Assembly: GCA_017560625.1 (NCBI GenBank)
Contig: JAFZEP010000126.1
Location: 1 to 38,432, forward strand
DNA: 38,432 bases
Direction of reading: 5' to 3'
Source of the DNA: Bacteroidales bacterium
Lineage (GTDB): Bacteria; Bacteroidota; Bacteroidia; Bacteroidales; UBA932
The translations under genes and the position numbers were made by a program. The notes below the pieces were generated by a model. It was not told the origin of the DNA, made no database searches, and worked only from the letters and a program-made list of their open reading frames with translations. Each line of letters opens with the position of its first letter. Position 1 is the first letter of the stretch. Below are positions 1 to 8,401 of the stretch, in pieces.

Positions 1-1
1 G

Positions 2-181
2 GTAGACGTAGCGCTGTCATTACTTCCAGAACATGACAACAAGAATGTGAAGGTGCAGGTAAGCATTCCGGGCAACACAATCGTTGTTGAAAAGAATGCA
101 AAGACCTTCGAGGACGCAGTTGTAGACTGTGCAGACATTCTGAAAGAAAAACTCGTAAAGGAGAAAGAGAAAAGGGCATAA
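2..181 (+). CDS. hpf: Ribosome hibernation-promoting factor (HPF/RaiA family), C-terminal part
   Basis: The window opens inside this gene, and only the last 59 codons and a TAA stop are visible. The peptide begins VDVALSLLPEHDNKN, continues VKVQVSIPGNTIVVE, then TFEDAVVDCADILKEKL and a lysine/glutamate-rich tail. This fits the last beta strands and final helix of short HPF/RaiA proteins, which bind the 30S subunit and inactivate 70S ribosomes in stationary phase. It appears to be the short form, because the reading frame ends right after the final helix with no dimerisation domain. The N-terminal half lies outside the window, so the call rests on the C-terminal pattern. A strong terminator follows, separating it from holA. 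Confidence 0.7.
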   Translation, partial: VDVALSLLPEHDNKNVKVQVSIPGNTIVVEKNAKTFEDAVVDCADILKEKLVKEKEKRA

Positions 182-202
182 AAGTTAAAGACTGATGCAA
201 AT

Positions 203-230
203 AGGCGCAGAGGGATCTGCGCCTTTTTTT
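203..230 (+). terminator. Rho-independent terminator after hpf
   Basis: An 8-bp stem, AGGCGCAG pairing with CTGCGCCT around a 6-base loop, runs straight into seven T residues. It lies 21 bases after the hpf stop and ends hpf transcription ahead of the holA promoter. Confidence 0.9.
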
Positions 231-272
231 GTATGCCTTATTCACAACCATAGGTTGTGACAAAAAAATCAT

Positions 273-280
273 TATCTTTG
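273..280 (+). promoter_or_regulatory. Bacteroidota -7 element (TAnnTTTG) for holA
   Basis: TATCTTTG matches the Bacteroidota primary-sigma -7 consensus exactly. The holA ATG begins only 7 bases after the element, so transcription would start at or just before the start codon. The -33 element is weak: only a TTG at 255-257, with shorter than usual spacing. It is the only TAnnTTTG element noticed ahead of the long + strand gene run. Confidence 0.6.
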
Positions 281-287
281 TGTGATT

Positions 288-1328
288 ATGGCTAAAGGTT
301 TTCAGGATACAGATTCTCTGTGCAGACAGATAGTTAAAGAGGCCCGCGAAGGTGTCTTCAAACCGGTTTATCTCCTTATGGGTGATGAGCCGTATTATGT
401 CGATATGGTGTGTGATGCGATTCTTGAGCATTGCCTTGACGAGAGTGAGAAGGATTTCAATCAGACAGTCTGCTACGGCGCTGATGTGACAGCAGATGCT
501 GTGATCACTGCTGCAAGAAGATACCCGATGTTCGCAGAGCGTCAGCTGGTGGTTCTGAAAGAGGCTCAGATGATGAAAGGTGTCGAGGAACTTGCGCTTT
601 ATTGCCAGAATCCGCTTGAGTCCACAGTCCTGGTCATCGCTATGCACGGAGCTTCGGCAGACAAGAGAAAATCGTTGTACAAGACGGTGTCGAAGATCGG
701 CGTTGTTGTCGATTCGCCGACCCTGAAGGACTACGAGATGTCACGATGGATCAGTATGTTCTATCAGACGAAGGGTCTGCAGATCGCACCGGATGCAGCA
801 GCTTTGCTCGCAGAATATGCCGGAACCGATCTTGGAAAGATTGCCATTGAGACCACCAAGATGCTGAAGAACCTGCCTGAAGGTACGACTCAGATCACTG
901 CGTCGGACATTGAAAAGAATGTCGGCATCAGCCGCCAGTTCAGCATTTTCGAACTCACGAAGGAACTGTCGTTCAAGAATTCAGCCAAGGCCTTGAGGAT
1001 CGCTGCCTACATCGGATCTGCTGCAAAGTTTGCCATGCCGATGGCGGTGAGTGCTTTGTATACACACTACTACAGAATCCTCAAATACGGTGCGCTGCTT
1101 ATGTCCAACCCGAAGCCTGCAACAGACCAGAAGGCGAAGGTGCTGGGAGTCAATCCATATTTCTTCTCGGAATATGACACTGCAGTGCGTAACTACCCCG
1201 TGAAGAAGGCAATGGCGGCTATAGCCCTGCTGAAAGAGTATGACTATAAGGGAAAGGGTGGTGAAGTCGGAGAAGCGACTGCAGCTCAACTTATGGTCGA
1301 GCTGACAGCCAAACTGCTGAATCTGTAG
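288..1328 (+). CDS. holA: DNA polymerase III subunit delta
   Basis: This is the delta subunit of the clamp loader, which opens the sliding clamp so it can be placed on primed DNA. The N-terminal region reads YLLMGDEPYYVDM followed by a FAERQLVVLKEAQ segment, typical of HolA, with a helical C-terminal domain. At 346 residues it has the family's usual length. I prefer the ATG at 288 over an in-frame GTG at 282, because the promoter's -7 element ends at 280 and the GTG would probably lie upstream of the transcript start. The next gene begins 45 bases later with no recognisable promoter or terminator between, so holA probably heads the long operon. Confidence 0.93.
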   Translation: MAKGFQDTDSLCRQIVKEAREGVFKPVYLLMGDEPYYVDMVCDAILEHCLDESEKDFNQTVCYGADVTADAVITAARRYPMFAERQLVVLKEAQMMKGVEELALYCQNPLESTVLVIAMHGASADKRKSLYKTVSKIGVVVDSPTLKDYEMSRWISMFYQTKGLQIAPDAAALLAEYAGTDLGKIAIETTKMLKNLPEGTTQITASDIEKNVGISRQFSIFELTKELSFKNSAKALRIAAYIGSAAKFAMPMAVSALYTHYYRILKYGALLMSNPKPATDQKAKVLGVNPYFFSEYDTAVRNYPVKKAMAAIALLKEYDYKGKGGEVGEATAAQLMVELTAKLLNL

Positions 1329-1373
1329 CGAAGTCGAAGGATCTTAACAGAATAAAAACAGAACAAAAGATAT

Positions 1374-2288
1374 ATGGGAATTATTGAATGTAAGGATGTC
1401 TGCAAGAGCTTCGGAGAGAAAGTGGCTCTGGACAACGTCTCGCTGGAGATTCCGAAAGGAAAGATTTTCGGTCTCCTTGGTCCTAACGGAGCCGGCAAGA
1501 CCACACTCATCAGAATCATCAACCGCATCACGATACCAAGCGGCGGCACAGTCCTCTTCGACGGTCGTCCTATCACTCAGGATGATGTGGAAAAGATCGG
1601 CTATCTGCCCGAAGAAAGAGGTCTGTACCGCAAGATGAAGGTCGGCGACCAGGCTATGTATTTCGCTCAGCTCAAGGGAATGAGTGCCCATGAGGCGAAG
1701 ATGGAGCTTATGCAGTGGTTCAGACGCTTCGGCATCGAGAGCTGGTGGAACAAGAAGGTCGAAGAGCTTTCAAAGGGTATGGCTCAGAAAGTACAGTTCA
1801 TAACTACTGTCGTGCATAGGCCTTCGCTCCTCATTCTCGATGAGCCGTTCTCAGGTTTCGACCCTGTAAATGCACAGGCGATCCGTGAGGAGATACTCCG
1901 TCTGAAGGACGAGGGGGCTACCATCATTCTTTCCACACACAACATGGAGTCTGTCGAGGAACTTTGCGACAACATAGCCCTCTTCAACAAGTCGCATGTT
2001 GTCATCACAGGTGGTGTGGATGAGATCCGTCGCAAATACGGCAACAACAACGTAGAGCTTATCTACACTTCGTCAATACCTGTTTCAGCTCAGCCGGGCG
2101 TGTTCAACGTCATTTCAGACCAGGATGATGCTGGACGCCACACTGCAGTGCTAAGCCTTGAAAGCGGCGCATCTGCCAACGAAGTTCTCAAGAACATCAT
2201 ATCACAGGGACTTGCTGTGAACTCATTCAGGGAGCTTGTCCCTCGAATGAATGACATTTTCATCAAACTGATTAAAGAAGGAGAGTAA
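1374..2288 (+). CDS. ABC transporter ATP-binding protein (NatA-like, with C-terminal DUF4162-type region)
   Basis: This is the ATPase of an ABC-2 type export system. Visible motifs are Walker A GPNGAGKT at residues 36-43, a signature loop LSKGM near residue 132 (a common NatA-type variant of LSGGQ), and Walker B LLILDEPFSGFDP, followed by the switch histidine in STHNM. About 90 residues follow the ATPase core and resemble the DUF4162 extension of NatA-type proteins. The stop lies 3 bases before the permease start, so the two are cotranscribed and form one transporter. The substrate cannot be told from sequence; relatives are annotated as sodium or drug exporters. Confidence 0.9.
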   Translation: MGIIECKDVCKSFGEKVALDNVSLEIPKGKIFGLLGPNGAGKTTLIRIINRITIPSGGTVLFDGRPITQDDVEKIGYLPEERGLYRKMKVGDQAMYFAQLKGMSAHEAKMELMQWFRRFGIESWWNKKVEELSKGMAQKVQFITTVVHRPSLLILDEPFSGFDPVNAQAIREEILRLKDEGATIILSTHNMESVEELCDNIALFNKSHVVITGGVDEIRRKYGNNNVELIYTSSIPVSAQPGVFNVISDQDDAGRHTAVLSLESGASANEVLKNIISQGLAVNSFRELVPRMNDIFIKLIKEGE

Positions 2289-2291
2289 GCC

Positions 2292-3665
2292 ATGAAACTT
2301 AGAAACATCAAGACAATCATATCACGCGAGTACATGACCCGCGTAAAGAAGAAATCATTTCTTCTTATCACATTCCTTGGCCCGATCTTCTTTGCGGCTG
2401 TGTGCCTTCTTCCTGCCATCATCATGAACATGACAAGCGAGGACAAGAAGAACATTGCCCTTGTGGATGAATCAGGAGTGATCATGCCACGCCTTCAGAA
2501 TACAGCGCTGATCGACTTCAATGACTATGCGGGACACAATGTGGACTCTTTGAAGACTCAGATGGATGCTCTTGACATTGACATCATCGTCACTGTTTCA
2601 CAGATGGACAGCGCAACGAGATCTGTCAATGTGGCCGCATATGCAGCAAAGCCTATCAGTGTGGACATGAAGGGTGAGATCGCATCGCAGATCGACGATG
2701 CTGTGGAGGATTACAGACTCACATTGTATGAAATGGAGGACCTCAAGCAGATAATGGCGGAGGTTGAGTCGCATGTGGTTGTGGAGACACTTACAGTTGA
2801 TGCTGAAGGTAATGAAGAGGTTTCTTCTTCTGAGGTATACATGATCATCTCTCTCGTTCTTGCAATGGTGATCTACATGTTCATCATCATGTTCTCGGGA
2901 ATGGTTATGCAGAGTGTCATCGAGGAAAAGGCCAGCAGGGTAGTGGAAGTTCTTGTGTCGTCGGTTAAGGCTACGGAACTGATGTTCGGTAAGATCATCG
3001 GAGTCGCATGTGTTGCCATTACACAGTTCTTCCTCTGGGTTGTGCTCACTTTCGGTCTCGTGACTGTAATCTCGTCAGTTGTCGGATTCGATTCTCTCAT
3101 GGGTTCAGCAACAATGCAGGCTGAGCAGATGACTCAGATGACTCAGATGACTGAAGGTCTCGGTGTGACTGACCAGATGATGCCTGCTGTCACAATGCCT
3201 CAGGATGGCGAGATGGGAGCAGTGCTTACAACTCTCAGCAGTCTCAATTATGGACAGCTGATCTTCGGCTTCATCATCTACTTCATCCTAGGTTACCTGC
3301 TTTATGCATCATTCTTCGCAGCTATCGGATCTGCTGTAGAAAATGAGGCTGACACCCAGCAGCTTCAGCTGCCTGTCACAATTCCGCTTATGATCGCATT
3401 CTTCATCGCATTCTATGCATTCAAGGCGCCAGACAGCCCTATAGTCTTCTGGGGATCGATGATTCCGTTCACATCTCCTATTGTCATGCTTGCCCGTATT
3501 CCGTTCGGAGTGCCGACATGGGAGCTGGCCCTTTCGATCGGACTTCTTGTGGTTACATTTGTCGCATGCGGTTGGGCTTCTGCCAAGATTTATAAGATCG
3601 GAGTGCTTATGTTCGGTAAGAAGACTTCTTTCAAGGATTTGTGGAATTGGCTTAAACAGAAATAA
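2292..3665 (+). CDS. ABC-2 type permease (NatB-like)
   Basis: This is the membrane partner of the preceding ATPase, 457 residues in the ABC2_membrane_3/NatB pattern. A first helix lies at about residues 22-43, followed by a large extracytoplasmic domain of about 140 residues. A membrane bundle follows from about residue 180, with a conserved cytoplasmic stretch VIEEKASRVVEVLVSS. A loop near residues 260-310 is strikingly methionine-rich (nine Met) and includes three QMT units encoded by a perfect 9-bp tandem repeat. The next gene starts 2 bases after the stop, so translation is probably coupled. The substrate is unknown. Confidence 0.88.
   Translation: MKLRNIKTIISREYMTRVKKKSFLLITFLGPIFFAAVCLLPAIIMNMTSEDKKNIALVDESGVIMPRLQNTALIDFNDYAGHNVDSLKTQMDALDIDIIVTVSQMDSATRSVNVAAYAAKPISVDMKGEIASQIDDAVEDYRLTLYEMEDLKQIMAEVESHVVVETLTVDAEGNEEVSSSEVYMIISLVLAMVIYMFIIMFSGMVMQSVIEEKASRVVEVLVSSVKATELMFGKIIGVACVAITQFFLWVVLTFGLVTVISSVVGFDSLMGSATMQAEQMTQMTQMTEGLGVTDQMMPAVTMPQDGEMGAVLTTLSSLNYGQLIFGFIIYFILGYLLYASFFAAIGSAVENEADTQQLQLPVTIPLMIAFFIAFYAFKAPDSPIVFWGSMIPFTSPIVMLARIPFGVPTWELALSIGLLVVTFVACGWASAKIYKIGVLMFGKKTSFKDLWNWLKQK
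3126..3152 (+). repeat. Three perfect copies of a 9-bp tandem repeat (CAGATGACT) inside the permease gene
   Basis: Three head-to-tail copies at 3126-3134, 3135-3143 and 3144-3152 encode repeated Gln-Met-Thr. The unit is a multiple of three, so gain or loss of copies by slippage would keep the frame and only change the length of the methionine-rich loop. Confidence 0.95.
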
Positions 3666-3667
3666 TT

Positions 3668-4492
3668 ATGAAGCGTATACTTATAGTTGTCGCTGCATTG
3701 TCCCTTGCCTTCGGACTTTCGGCTCAGGAATATTCTTGGAAGGCAGTGCCAATGGACGGCAGCAGAGTCGGTTGCCGTTATGCTACTCCGAATGACAAGG
3801 ATGAGTCTATCGGCAAGATTGAGAAGGGAGCGTATGTGGCCCCTAACGGTGCGAAGTTCAAGAAGAACAGCCCGGTTACGGAAGTAGCGAAGCTGGTTCT
3901 CGATGCACAGCCGGTAATGGCGGCAAAGAAGGAAATCATAGGATATTCTGACCATGAGATCACTGAAGGAAGACCTGAGAGCGAACTTTCGAATATGATC
4001 ATAGACCTGATTATGGCTGAGGTGCAGGAAGTGACAGGCAAGCCGGTTCATTTCGGAGTGCTCAACTTTGGCGGTATCCGTGCAGACCTTCCTTCTGGAA
4101 ATATTCTCATGGATGATGTGGAGTCTATGCTTCCGTTCATCAACTACCTTGTATACCTTGAGCACAAGGGAAGTCAGATCAGAAAGATTCTTGAGAGCAT
4201 GGCTCCAAGAAGATTCCAGGTTCTTGGCGGTGTCGAGGTTGTGGTCGAGAATGATGCCATCACCAGCATCAGGATCGGTGGTGAACCTCTCGATGATGAC
4301 AAGGTATATGGTGTGGCTACGATATCTTTCCTCCTCAATGGCGGTGATGGCCTGCACCTTGCTGATGGCGCTCTTGCCCTTGAGCAGCTGGATGCCATAG
4401 TCAACGAGCCTGTCCTCAAGCACATAAGAAAGGAGACAGCTGAGGGACGTAAGATAGGATATAAGAAGGATGGTCGAATCACAATCAGATAG
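3668..4492 (+). CDS. Secreted 5'-nucleotidase C-terminal (substrate-binding) domain protein
   Basis: This 274-residue protein corresponds only to the C-terminal half of UshA-type 5'-nucleotidases, the half that binds the nucleoside. A signal peptide of about 19 residues ends LSAQ. The family motifs are present: LNFGGIRADLP (the NxGGxR loop) and FLLNGGDGL (the GGDG loop). The catalytic metal-binding domain is not here but in the next gene, 6 bases downstream, so the usual domain order is reversed. The two products probably pair in the periplasm to dephosphorylate nucleotides. It starts 2 bases after the permease stop. It is not a broken gene: it has its own start, its own signal peptide and an intact frame. 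Confidence 0.87.
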   Translation: MKRILIVVAALSLAFGLSAQEYSWKAVPMDGSRVGCRYATPNDKDESIGKIEKGAYVAPNGAKFKKNSPVTEVAKLVLDAQPVMAAKKEIIGYSDHEITEGRPESELSNMIIDLIMAEVQEVTGKPVHFGVLNFGGIRADLPSGNILMDDVESMLPFINYLVYLEHKGSQIRKILESMAPRRFQVLGGVEVVVENDAITSIRIGGEPLDDDKVYGVATISFLLNGGDGLHLADGALALEQLDAIVNEPVLKHIRKETAEGRKIGYKKDGRITIR

Positions 4493-4498
4493 CAGATT

Positions 4499-5329
4499 AT
4501 GAAAAAGATAATTTTGTCAGTAATAGCTCTTGCGGCAGCGCTTACACTCTCTGCCCAGGATCTTACAATACTCCATCTCAATGACACTCATAGCCATATC
4601 GAGCCTGAGCGTATGGGCGACATCAACGGTCATGGCGGCATCATCGAGCAGGCTGCTTACATAACAGAAGTCCGCAATGAGATGGGCAAGAAGAATGTCC
4701 TTCTTCTGCACGCCGGTGACTTCAGCCAGGGAACATCATATTTCACTGAGCTTAAGGGACAGATCGAGGTTGACAATCTCAATGCTATAGGATATGACGT
4801 GGTGACCCTCGGCAACCATGAGTTCGACAACGGCATGGAAGCGCTTGCAGGCAGATTGGCGCAGCTCAAATGTCAGGTGGTGTGTGCAAACTACGACTGG
4901 ACAGGAACTCCGCTTGAAAGTCTTGTCAAGCCATATGCAATCGTGAAGAAGGCCGGTAAGAAGATTGGTGTGATCGGTATTCTGACTGATGTCTCTACTG
5001 TTGTGGATAAGACTCTCAACAAGGGACTCGTGTATATGGATCCTCTTCCGATCACTCAGAAGTACGTCGATTATCTCAGAAATGAGAAGAAGTGCGACCT
5101 CATCATCTGCCTCACTCACCTTGGTGACAAGGGAAGCAAGGCTAAAGGTGTCGTGATCGATCAGACGCTTGTAGAAGGAACTACTGGAGTCGATATCGTA
5201 GTCGGAGGTCATGCACACACAGAGCTTGATGAAATGCAGGTTTGGAAGAATGCCGTCGGTGAGGATGTGATTTATGTCACAGACGGTGGCTGGGGTCTTG
5301 AAGTTGGAAGACTTGATATAACATTCTAG
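4499..5329 (+). CDS. Secreted metallophosphatase (5'-nucleotidase N-terminal catalytic domain)
   Basis: This is a 276-residue calcineurin-type phosphoesterase corresponding to the N-terminal half of UshA-type nucleotidases. After a signal peptide ending LSAQ come the dimetal-site motifs in order: HLNDTHSH (Asp29, His31), HAGDFSQG (Asp74), LGNHEFD (Asn106-His107), CLTHLGD, and GGHAHTEL near the end. All metal ligands appear intact, so it should be catalytically competent, with the neighbouring 274-residue protein supplying substrate binding. Its signal peptide is very similar to that of its neighbour, consistent with export of both to the same compartment. mntP begins 3 bases after the stop. 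Confidence 0.9.
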   Translation: MKKIILSVIALAAALTLSAQDLTILHLNDTHSHIEPERMGDINGHGGIIEQAAYITEVRNEMGKKNVLLLHAGDFSQGTSYFTELKGQIEVDNLNAIGYDVVTLGNHEFDNGMEALAGRLAQLKCQVVCANYDWTGTPLESLVKPYAIVKKAGKKIGVIGILTDVSTVVDKTLNKGLVYMDPLPITQKYVDYLRNEKKCDLIICLTHLGDKGSKAKGVVIDQTLVEGTTGVDIVVGGHAHTELDEMQVWKNAVGEDVIYVTDGGWGLEVGRLDITF

Positions 5330-5332
5330 TAT

Positions 5333-5890
5333 ATGCATTTTGCCGAACTGCTTATCATTGCTGTCGGTGTGTCGATGGATGCGTTTGCAGTATCAGTCTG
5401 CAAGGGCCTTTCTGTGAGAAGGTTGCGTCCGTCGCATATCATATCGGCATCTGTGTGGTTCGGTGGATTTCAGGCTTTGATGCCGCTCATCGGCTATTTT
5501 ATCGGACTTGGATTTGCTGATCTGGTCTCTGAAGTCGACCATTGGATAGCTTTTGTACTTCTTGGCGTCATTGGTGGAAAGATGATCAAGGAAGCTTGCG
5601 AAAAGGATGACGGCAATGAGCATACGCCTGATTTTTCGTTCAAGACCATGCTGGTATTGGCTATTGCAACCAGCATTGATGCTTTGGCTGTAGGTGTCTC
5701 CTTTGCATTTCTTGGAGTGGACATCTGGACCTCGATACTTGTGATAGGCCTTATGACAGCAGCATTTTCAGCTTTGGGTGTGCAGCTTGGACATGTGTTT
5801 GGCGCCCGTTTCAAGTCGAAAGCCGAATTTGCAGGAGGATTGATCCTTGTGGGCATAGGTGTTAAGATACTGTTAGAGCATATGTTGTAG
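5333..5890 (+). CDS. mntP: Manganese efflux pump MntP
   Basis: This 185-residue, six-helix membrane protein exports Mn2+. It consists of two repeated halves, each with the family's conserved aspartate motif: SMDAFAVSV (Asp16) and SIDALAVGV (Asp116). A short charged loop (EKDDGNEHTPD) joins them. The length is normal for MntP. In many bacteria mntP sits behind a manganese-sensing yybP-ykoY riboswitch; here only 3 bases separate it from the nucleotidase gene, so there is no room for one and any manganese control must act elsewhere. recF follows 2 bases after the stop. Confidence 0.92.
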   Translation: MHFAELLIIAVGVSMDAFAVSVCKGLSVRRLRPSHIISASVWFGGFQALMPLIGYFIGLGFADLVSEVDHWIAFVLLGVIGGKMIKEACEKDDGNEHTPDFSFKTMLVLAIATSIDALAVGVSFAFLGVDIWTSILVIGLMTAAFSALGVQLGHVFGARFKSKAEFAGGLILVGIGVKILLEHML

Positions 5891-5892
5891 TT

Positions 5893-6990
5893 ATGCCGGT
5901 TTTAGAGAAAATAGTAATATCTGATTTCAGAAATATAGAACTTCAGGAACTGGAGTTCTCACCAAACATCAACTGCATCAGCGGAAACAATGGTGAGGGA
6001 AAGACGAATCTGCTGGACGCAATCCACTATCTGTCAATGACTAAGAGTGCGTTTGCGACTTCCGACAGGTTTTCCTTCCGCCATGGTCAGGATGAGTTTT
6101 CACTTCTTGGTACATATAAGATGGAAAACGGACTCAACAGCCGCTTTGCACTCAAGATGAATTCAAAAGGAGAGAAGAAGGTGCGCAGGGACGACAAGCC
6201 TTACAGCCGTGTGTCTGAACACATCGGAGTTCTTCCTATTGTAATGGTGTCTCCGTCTGACATATCTATGGTCAGCGAGTCCGGTGATGAGCGCAGAAGA
6301 TTCGTCAATGCCGTACTCTCACAGATGGACGCAGAATACATGGCTGCTCTTCAGCAGTACAACAGACTTCTTCTGCAGCGCAACAAGATGCTCAAGGAGT
6401 CAGATCCAGACCGTTCTTTCATGGAGGTGCTTGACATGCGCATGGCGACGTTGGCGCAGCCGATCCACGAAAAGCGACGTAATTTTGTCGAAAGTCTGAA
6501 GCCGATTGTATCAGAATATTATGCAGCGCTTTCCGGTGGCAGCGAGAAGGTGGACATAGAATACGAGTCGGATCTTTTCAAGGGACCTCTTGATCAGCTC
6601 CTTTCAGCTTCCATTGAAAAGGACAGGATATTGAAATATACATCTACAGGCATCCAGCGAGACGATTTTGTCTTTACAATGAACGGATGGCCTTTGCGTA
6701 GACATGGATCTCAAGGACAGCAGAAGTCTTTCCTGGTGTCCCTCAAGTTTGCCCAGTATGAAATCATGAAGAAGAACTATGGTTTTGCTCCGCTTCTTCT
6801 CCTTGATGACGTGTTTGACAAGCTGGATATGGGCAGGATTTCAAATCTGCTGCAGATGGTGTCAGGCAGCGATTTCGGACAGATTTTCATAACAGACAGC
6901 AACAAGGTGCGAATGTCGGGCATTGTGGATGCATTGACTCAGGACAGAGCATATTTTGAGACTTTATCAGGAACATTCAAAAAGATATAG
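5893..6990 (+). CDS. recF: DNA replication and repair protein RecF
   Basis: RecF is an SMC-like ATPase that, with RecO and RecR, loads RecA at single-strand gaps. Visible features are Walker A GNNGEGKT at residues 31-38, the helical middle region, and Walker B LLLLDDVFDKLD near residue 300. At 365 residues it is full length. In many bacteria recF neighbours dnaA and dnaN; here dnaA is about 26 kb away and the neighbours are mntP upstream and a DciA-like gene 1 base downstream. The packed arrangement suggests cotranscription with the replication genes on both sides. Confidence 0.94.
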   Translation: MPVLEKIVISDFRNIELQELEFSPNINCISGNNGEGKTNLLDAIHYLSMTKSAFATSDRFSFRHGQDEFSLLGTYKMENGLNSRFALKMNSKGEKKVRRDDKPYSRVSEHIGVLPIVMVSPSDISMVSESGDERRRFVNAVLSQMDAEYMAALQQYNRLLLQRNKMLKESDPDRSFMEVLDMRMATLAQPIHEKRRNFVESLKPIVSEYYAALSGGSEKVDIEYESDLFKGPLDQLLSASIEKDRILKYTSTGIQRDDFVFTMNGWPLRRHGSQGQQKSFLVSLKFAQYEIMKKNYGFAPLLLLDDVFDKLDMGRISNLLQMVSGSDFGQIFITDSNKVRMSGIVDALTQDRAYFETLSGTFKKI

Positions 6991-6991
6991 A

Positions 6992-7339
6992 ATGGCTTAC
7001 GACAGCAGGACAAACAAGATGAGACGGCAGAATGCAGTAGGAATGGATGAACTTGTAAAGCAGTTCATCCGTGAGATGCGTCTGTCTTCTGGTCTTAACC
7101 GCCAGCGTGTAGATGATGCCTGGAATCAGGTTTCAGGTGCGTCCAGGTACACCCTGTCAACCAATTTTGTCGACGGGACACTTTATTGTACGTTGTCGTC
7201 TTCCATTGTCAGGAACCAGCTCTACTTCCAGAAGGATTTCATACTTAAGGAAATCAATGGTTTCCTTAAGAAAGATGATCTTTTCACATGGGATTGGGAT
7301 GGTAAAGGAGATTGTGTTAAAGTGTTGGTATTAAAATAG
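6992..7339 (+). CDS. DciA-like protein (DUF721), putative replicative helicase loader/operator
   Basis: This small 115-residue protein of the DUF721/DciA family helps load the replicative helicase DnaB in the many bacteria that lack DnaC. The visible pattern is an N-terminal helix with DELVKQFIREM, then VDDAWNQVSG (the family's W..V.G motif), then GTLYCTLSSSIVRNQLYFQ and a closing beta strand VKVLVLK. I take the ATG at 6992, one base after the recF stop; a further upstream ATG at 6956 would overlap recF by 35 bases and add a basic extension unlike the family. The C-terminal disordered tail of proteobacterial DciA is absent, as is usual for short Bacteroidota members. Confidence 0.82.
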   Translation: MAYDSRTNKMRRQNAVGMDELVKQFIREMRLSSGLNRQRVDDAWNQVSGASRYTLSTNFVDGTLYCTLSSSIVRNQLYFQKDFILKEINGFLKKDDLFTWDWDGKGDCVKVLVLK

Positions 7340-7341
7340 TT

Positions 7342-8379
7342 ATGAAGATAGTAGCAGATATTGACATACCTTTCCTCGAAGGCGTTTTCGAGCCTTATGC
7401 AGAAGTTTTTTACAAGAAAGGTGATGAGATTGTGCGCGAAGATCTGATGGATGCAGACGTTCTCATAGTCCGCACCCGCACTCAGTGCAATGCAGATCTC
7501 CTTGAAGGAACTCATGTAAAGATGGTGACTACCGCTACCATCGGAATGGATCACATTGATATGGATTACTGCAGGTCTAGGGGCATCAAGGTGGCTAATG
7601 CCGCAGGATGCAATGCCGGTGGTGTGATGCAGTATGTGTTCTCAGCTGTATATGGAGTCGCAGCAAGAAAAGGAATCAAGCTCGAGGGTGCTACTTTCGG
7701 CATTATAGGTGTCGGAAATGTAGGTACAAAAGTGGAGGAGCTTGCGCGTTATCTTGGCTTCAATGTACTCCGGTGCGACCCACCTCGTGCAGTAGCCGAA
7801 GGCCCTGAGGGCTTCTGCTCTCTGGAGTACCTTCTTGAACATTCTGATGTTGTGACTATGCATGTCCCGTTGGATGATAACACAAGAGGAATGGCAGATG
7901 AGACATTCTTTGCTCTTATGAAGCCTGGAGCAATCTTCATCAATGCTGCAAGAGGAGAGGTGATAAATGAGGATGCACTTATCGCGGCATCACCTAAGCT
8001 CGGCGCTGTTGTCATTGACACATGGTGCAATGAACCGATGATCAATCATGACCTTCTTGAAGTTGCCGATATTGCTACTCCTCATATTGCAGGATATTCT
8101 TATCAAGGTAAGGAGAATGCAACTATCATGGCTGTACGCGCAGTTGCAAGATTCCTTGGCTTCAAGGCCTTGAAGTATTATCGTCCACGTTGTGACGAAG
8201 AAGGAAGAGAACCGGTAAAATTGGACCTCAAAGGCAAGAATCATGGCGAGATTGCCGCGGTTTTTCAGTATAATTATCCTATCTTCACGGATGATTTCCG
8301 TTTGAGGATGAATCCGGACGGTTTTGAGAAGCTTAGGGCTGAATATCAGTATCGTCGCGAGATCATATATGTAGAATAA
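7342..8379 (+). CDS. pdxB: 4-phosphoerythronate dehydrogenase
   Basis: This enzyme oxidises 4-phospho-D-erythronate with NAD, the second step of DXP-dependent pyridoxal phosphate synthesis. It has the D-2-hydroxyacid dehydrogenase fold. TATIGMDHID lies near residue 68, the nucleotide-binding loop GVGNVG at 123-128 and DPPRA at 146-150. The catalytic residues are Arg204 (NAARGEV), Glu231 (CNEP) and His248 (TPHIAGYS). The DPPRA and PHIAGYS signatures separate PdxB from phosphoglycerate dehydrogenase. The length (345) is slightly below the E. coli enzyme. It starts 2 bases after the DciA-like gene. DUF4301 follows after 22 bases. Confidence 0.92.
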   Translation: MKIVADIDIPFLEGVFEPYAEVFYKKGDEIVREDLMDADVLIVRTRTQCNADLLEGTHVKMVTTATIGMDHIDMDYCRSRGIKVANAAGCNAGGVMQYVFSAVYGVAARKGIKLEGATFGIIGVGNVGTKVEELARYLGFNVLRCDPPRAVAEGPEGFCSLEYLLEHSDVVTMHVPLDDNTRGMADETFFALMKPGAIFINAARGEVINEDALIAASPKLGAVVIDTWCNEPMINHDLLEVADIATPHIAGYSYQGKENATIMAVRAVARFLGFKALKYYRPRCDEEGREPVKLDLKGKNHGEIAAVFQYNYPIFTDDFRLRMNPDGFEKLRAEYQYRREIIYVE

Positions 8380-8401
8380 TCAAACAACCAAATACAACGC
8401 T

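Noticed and set aside
3590..4423. 277-codon open frame on the minus strand
   Set aside because: It is antisense to the nucleotidase C-terminal gene, which has a signal peptide and recognisable motifs.
3668..5329. Broken (frameshifted) single nucleotidase gene
   Set aside because: The domain order is reversed and each half has its own start, signal peptide and intact motifs, so this is not a recent disruption.
5330..5332. Manganese riboswitch (yybP-ykoY) ahead of mntP
   Set aside because: Only 3 bases separate mntP from the upstream gene, and no such structure was recognised further up.
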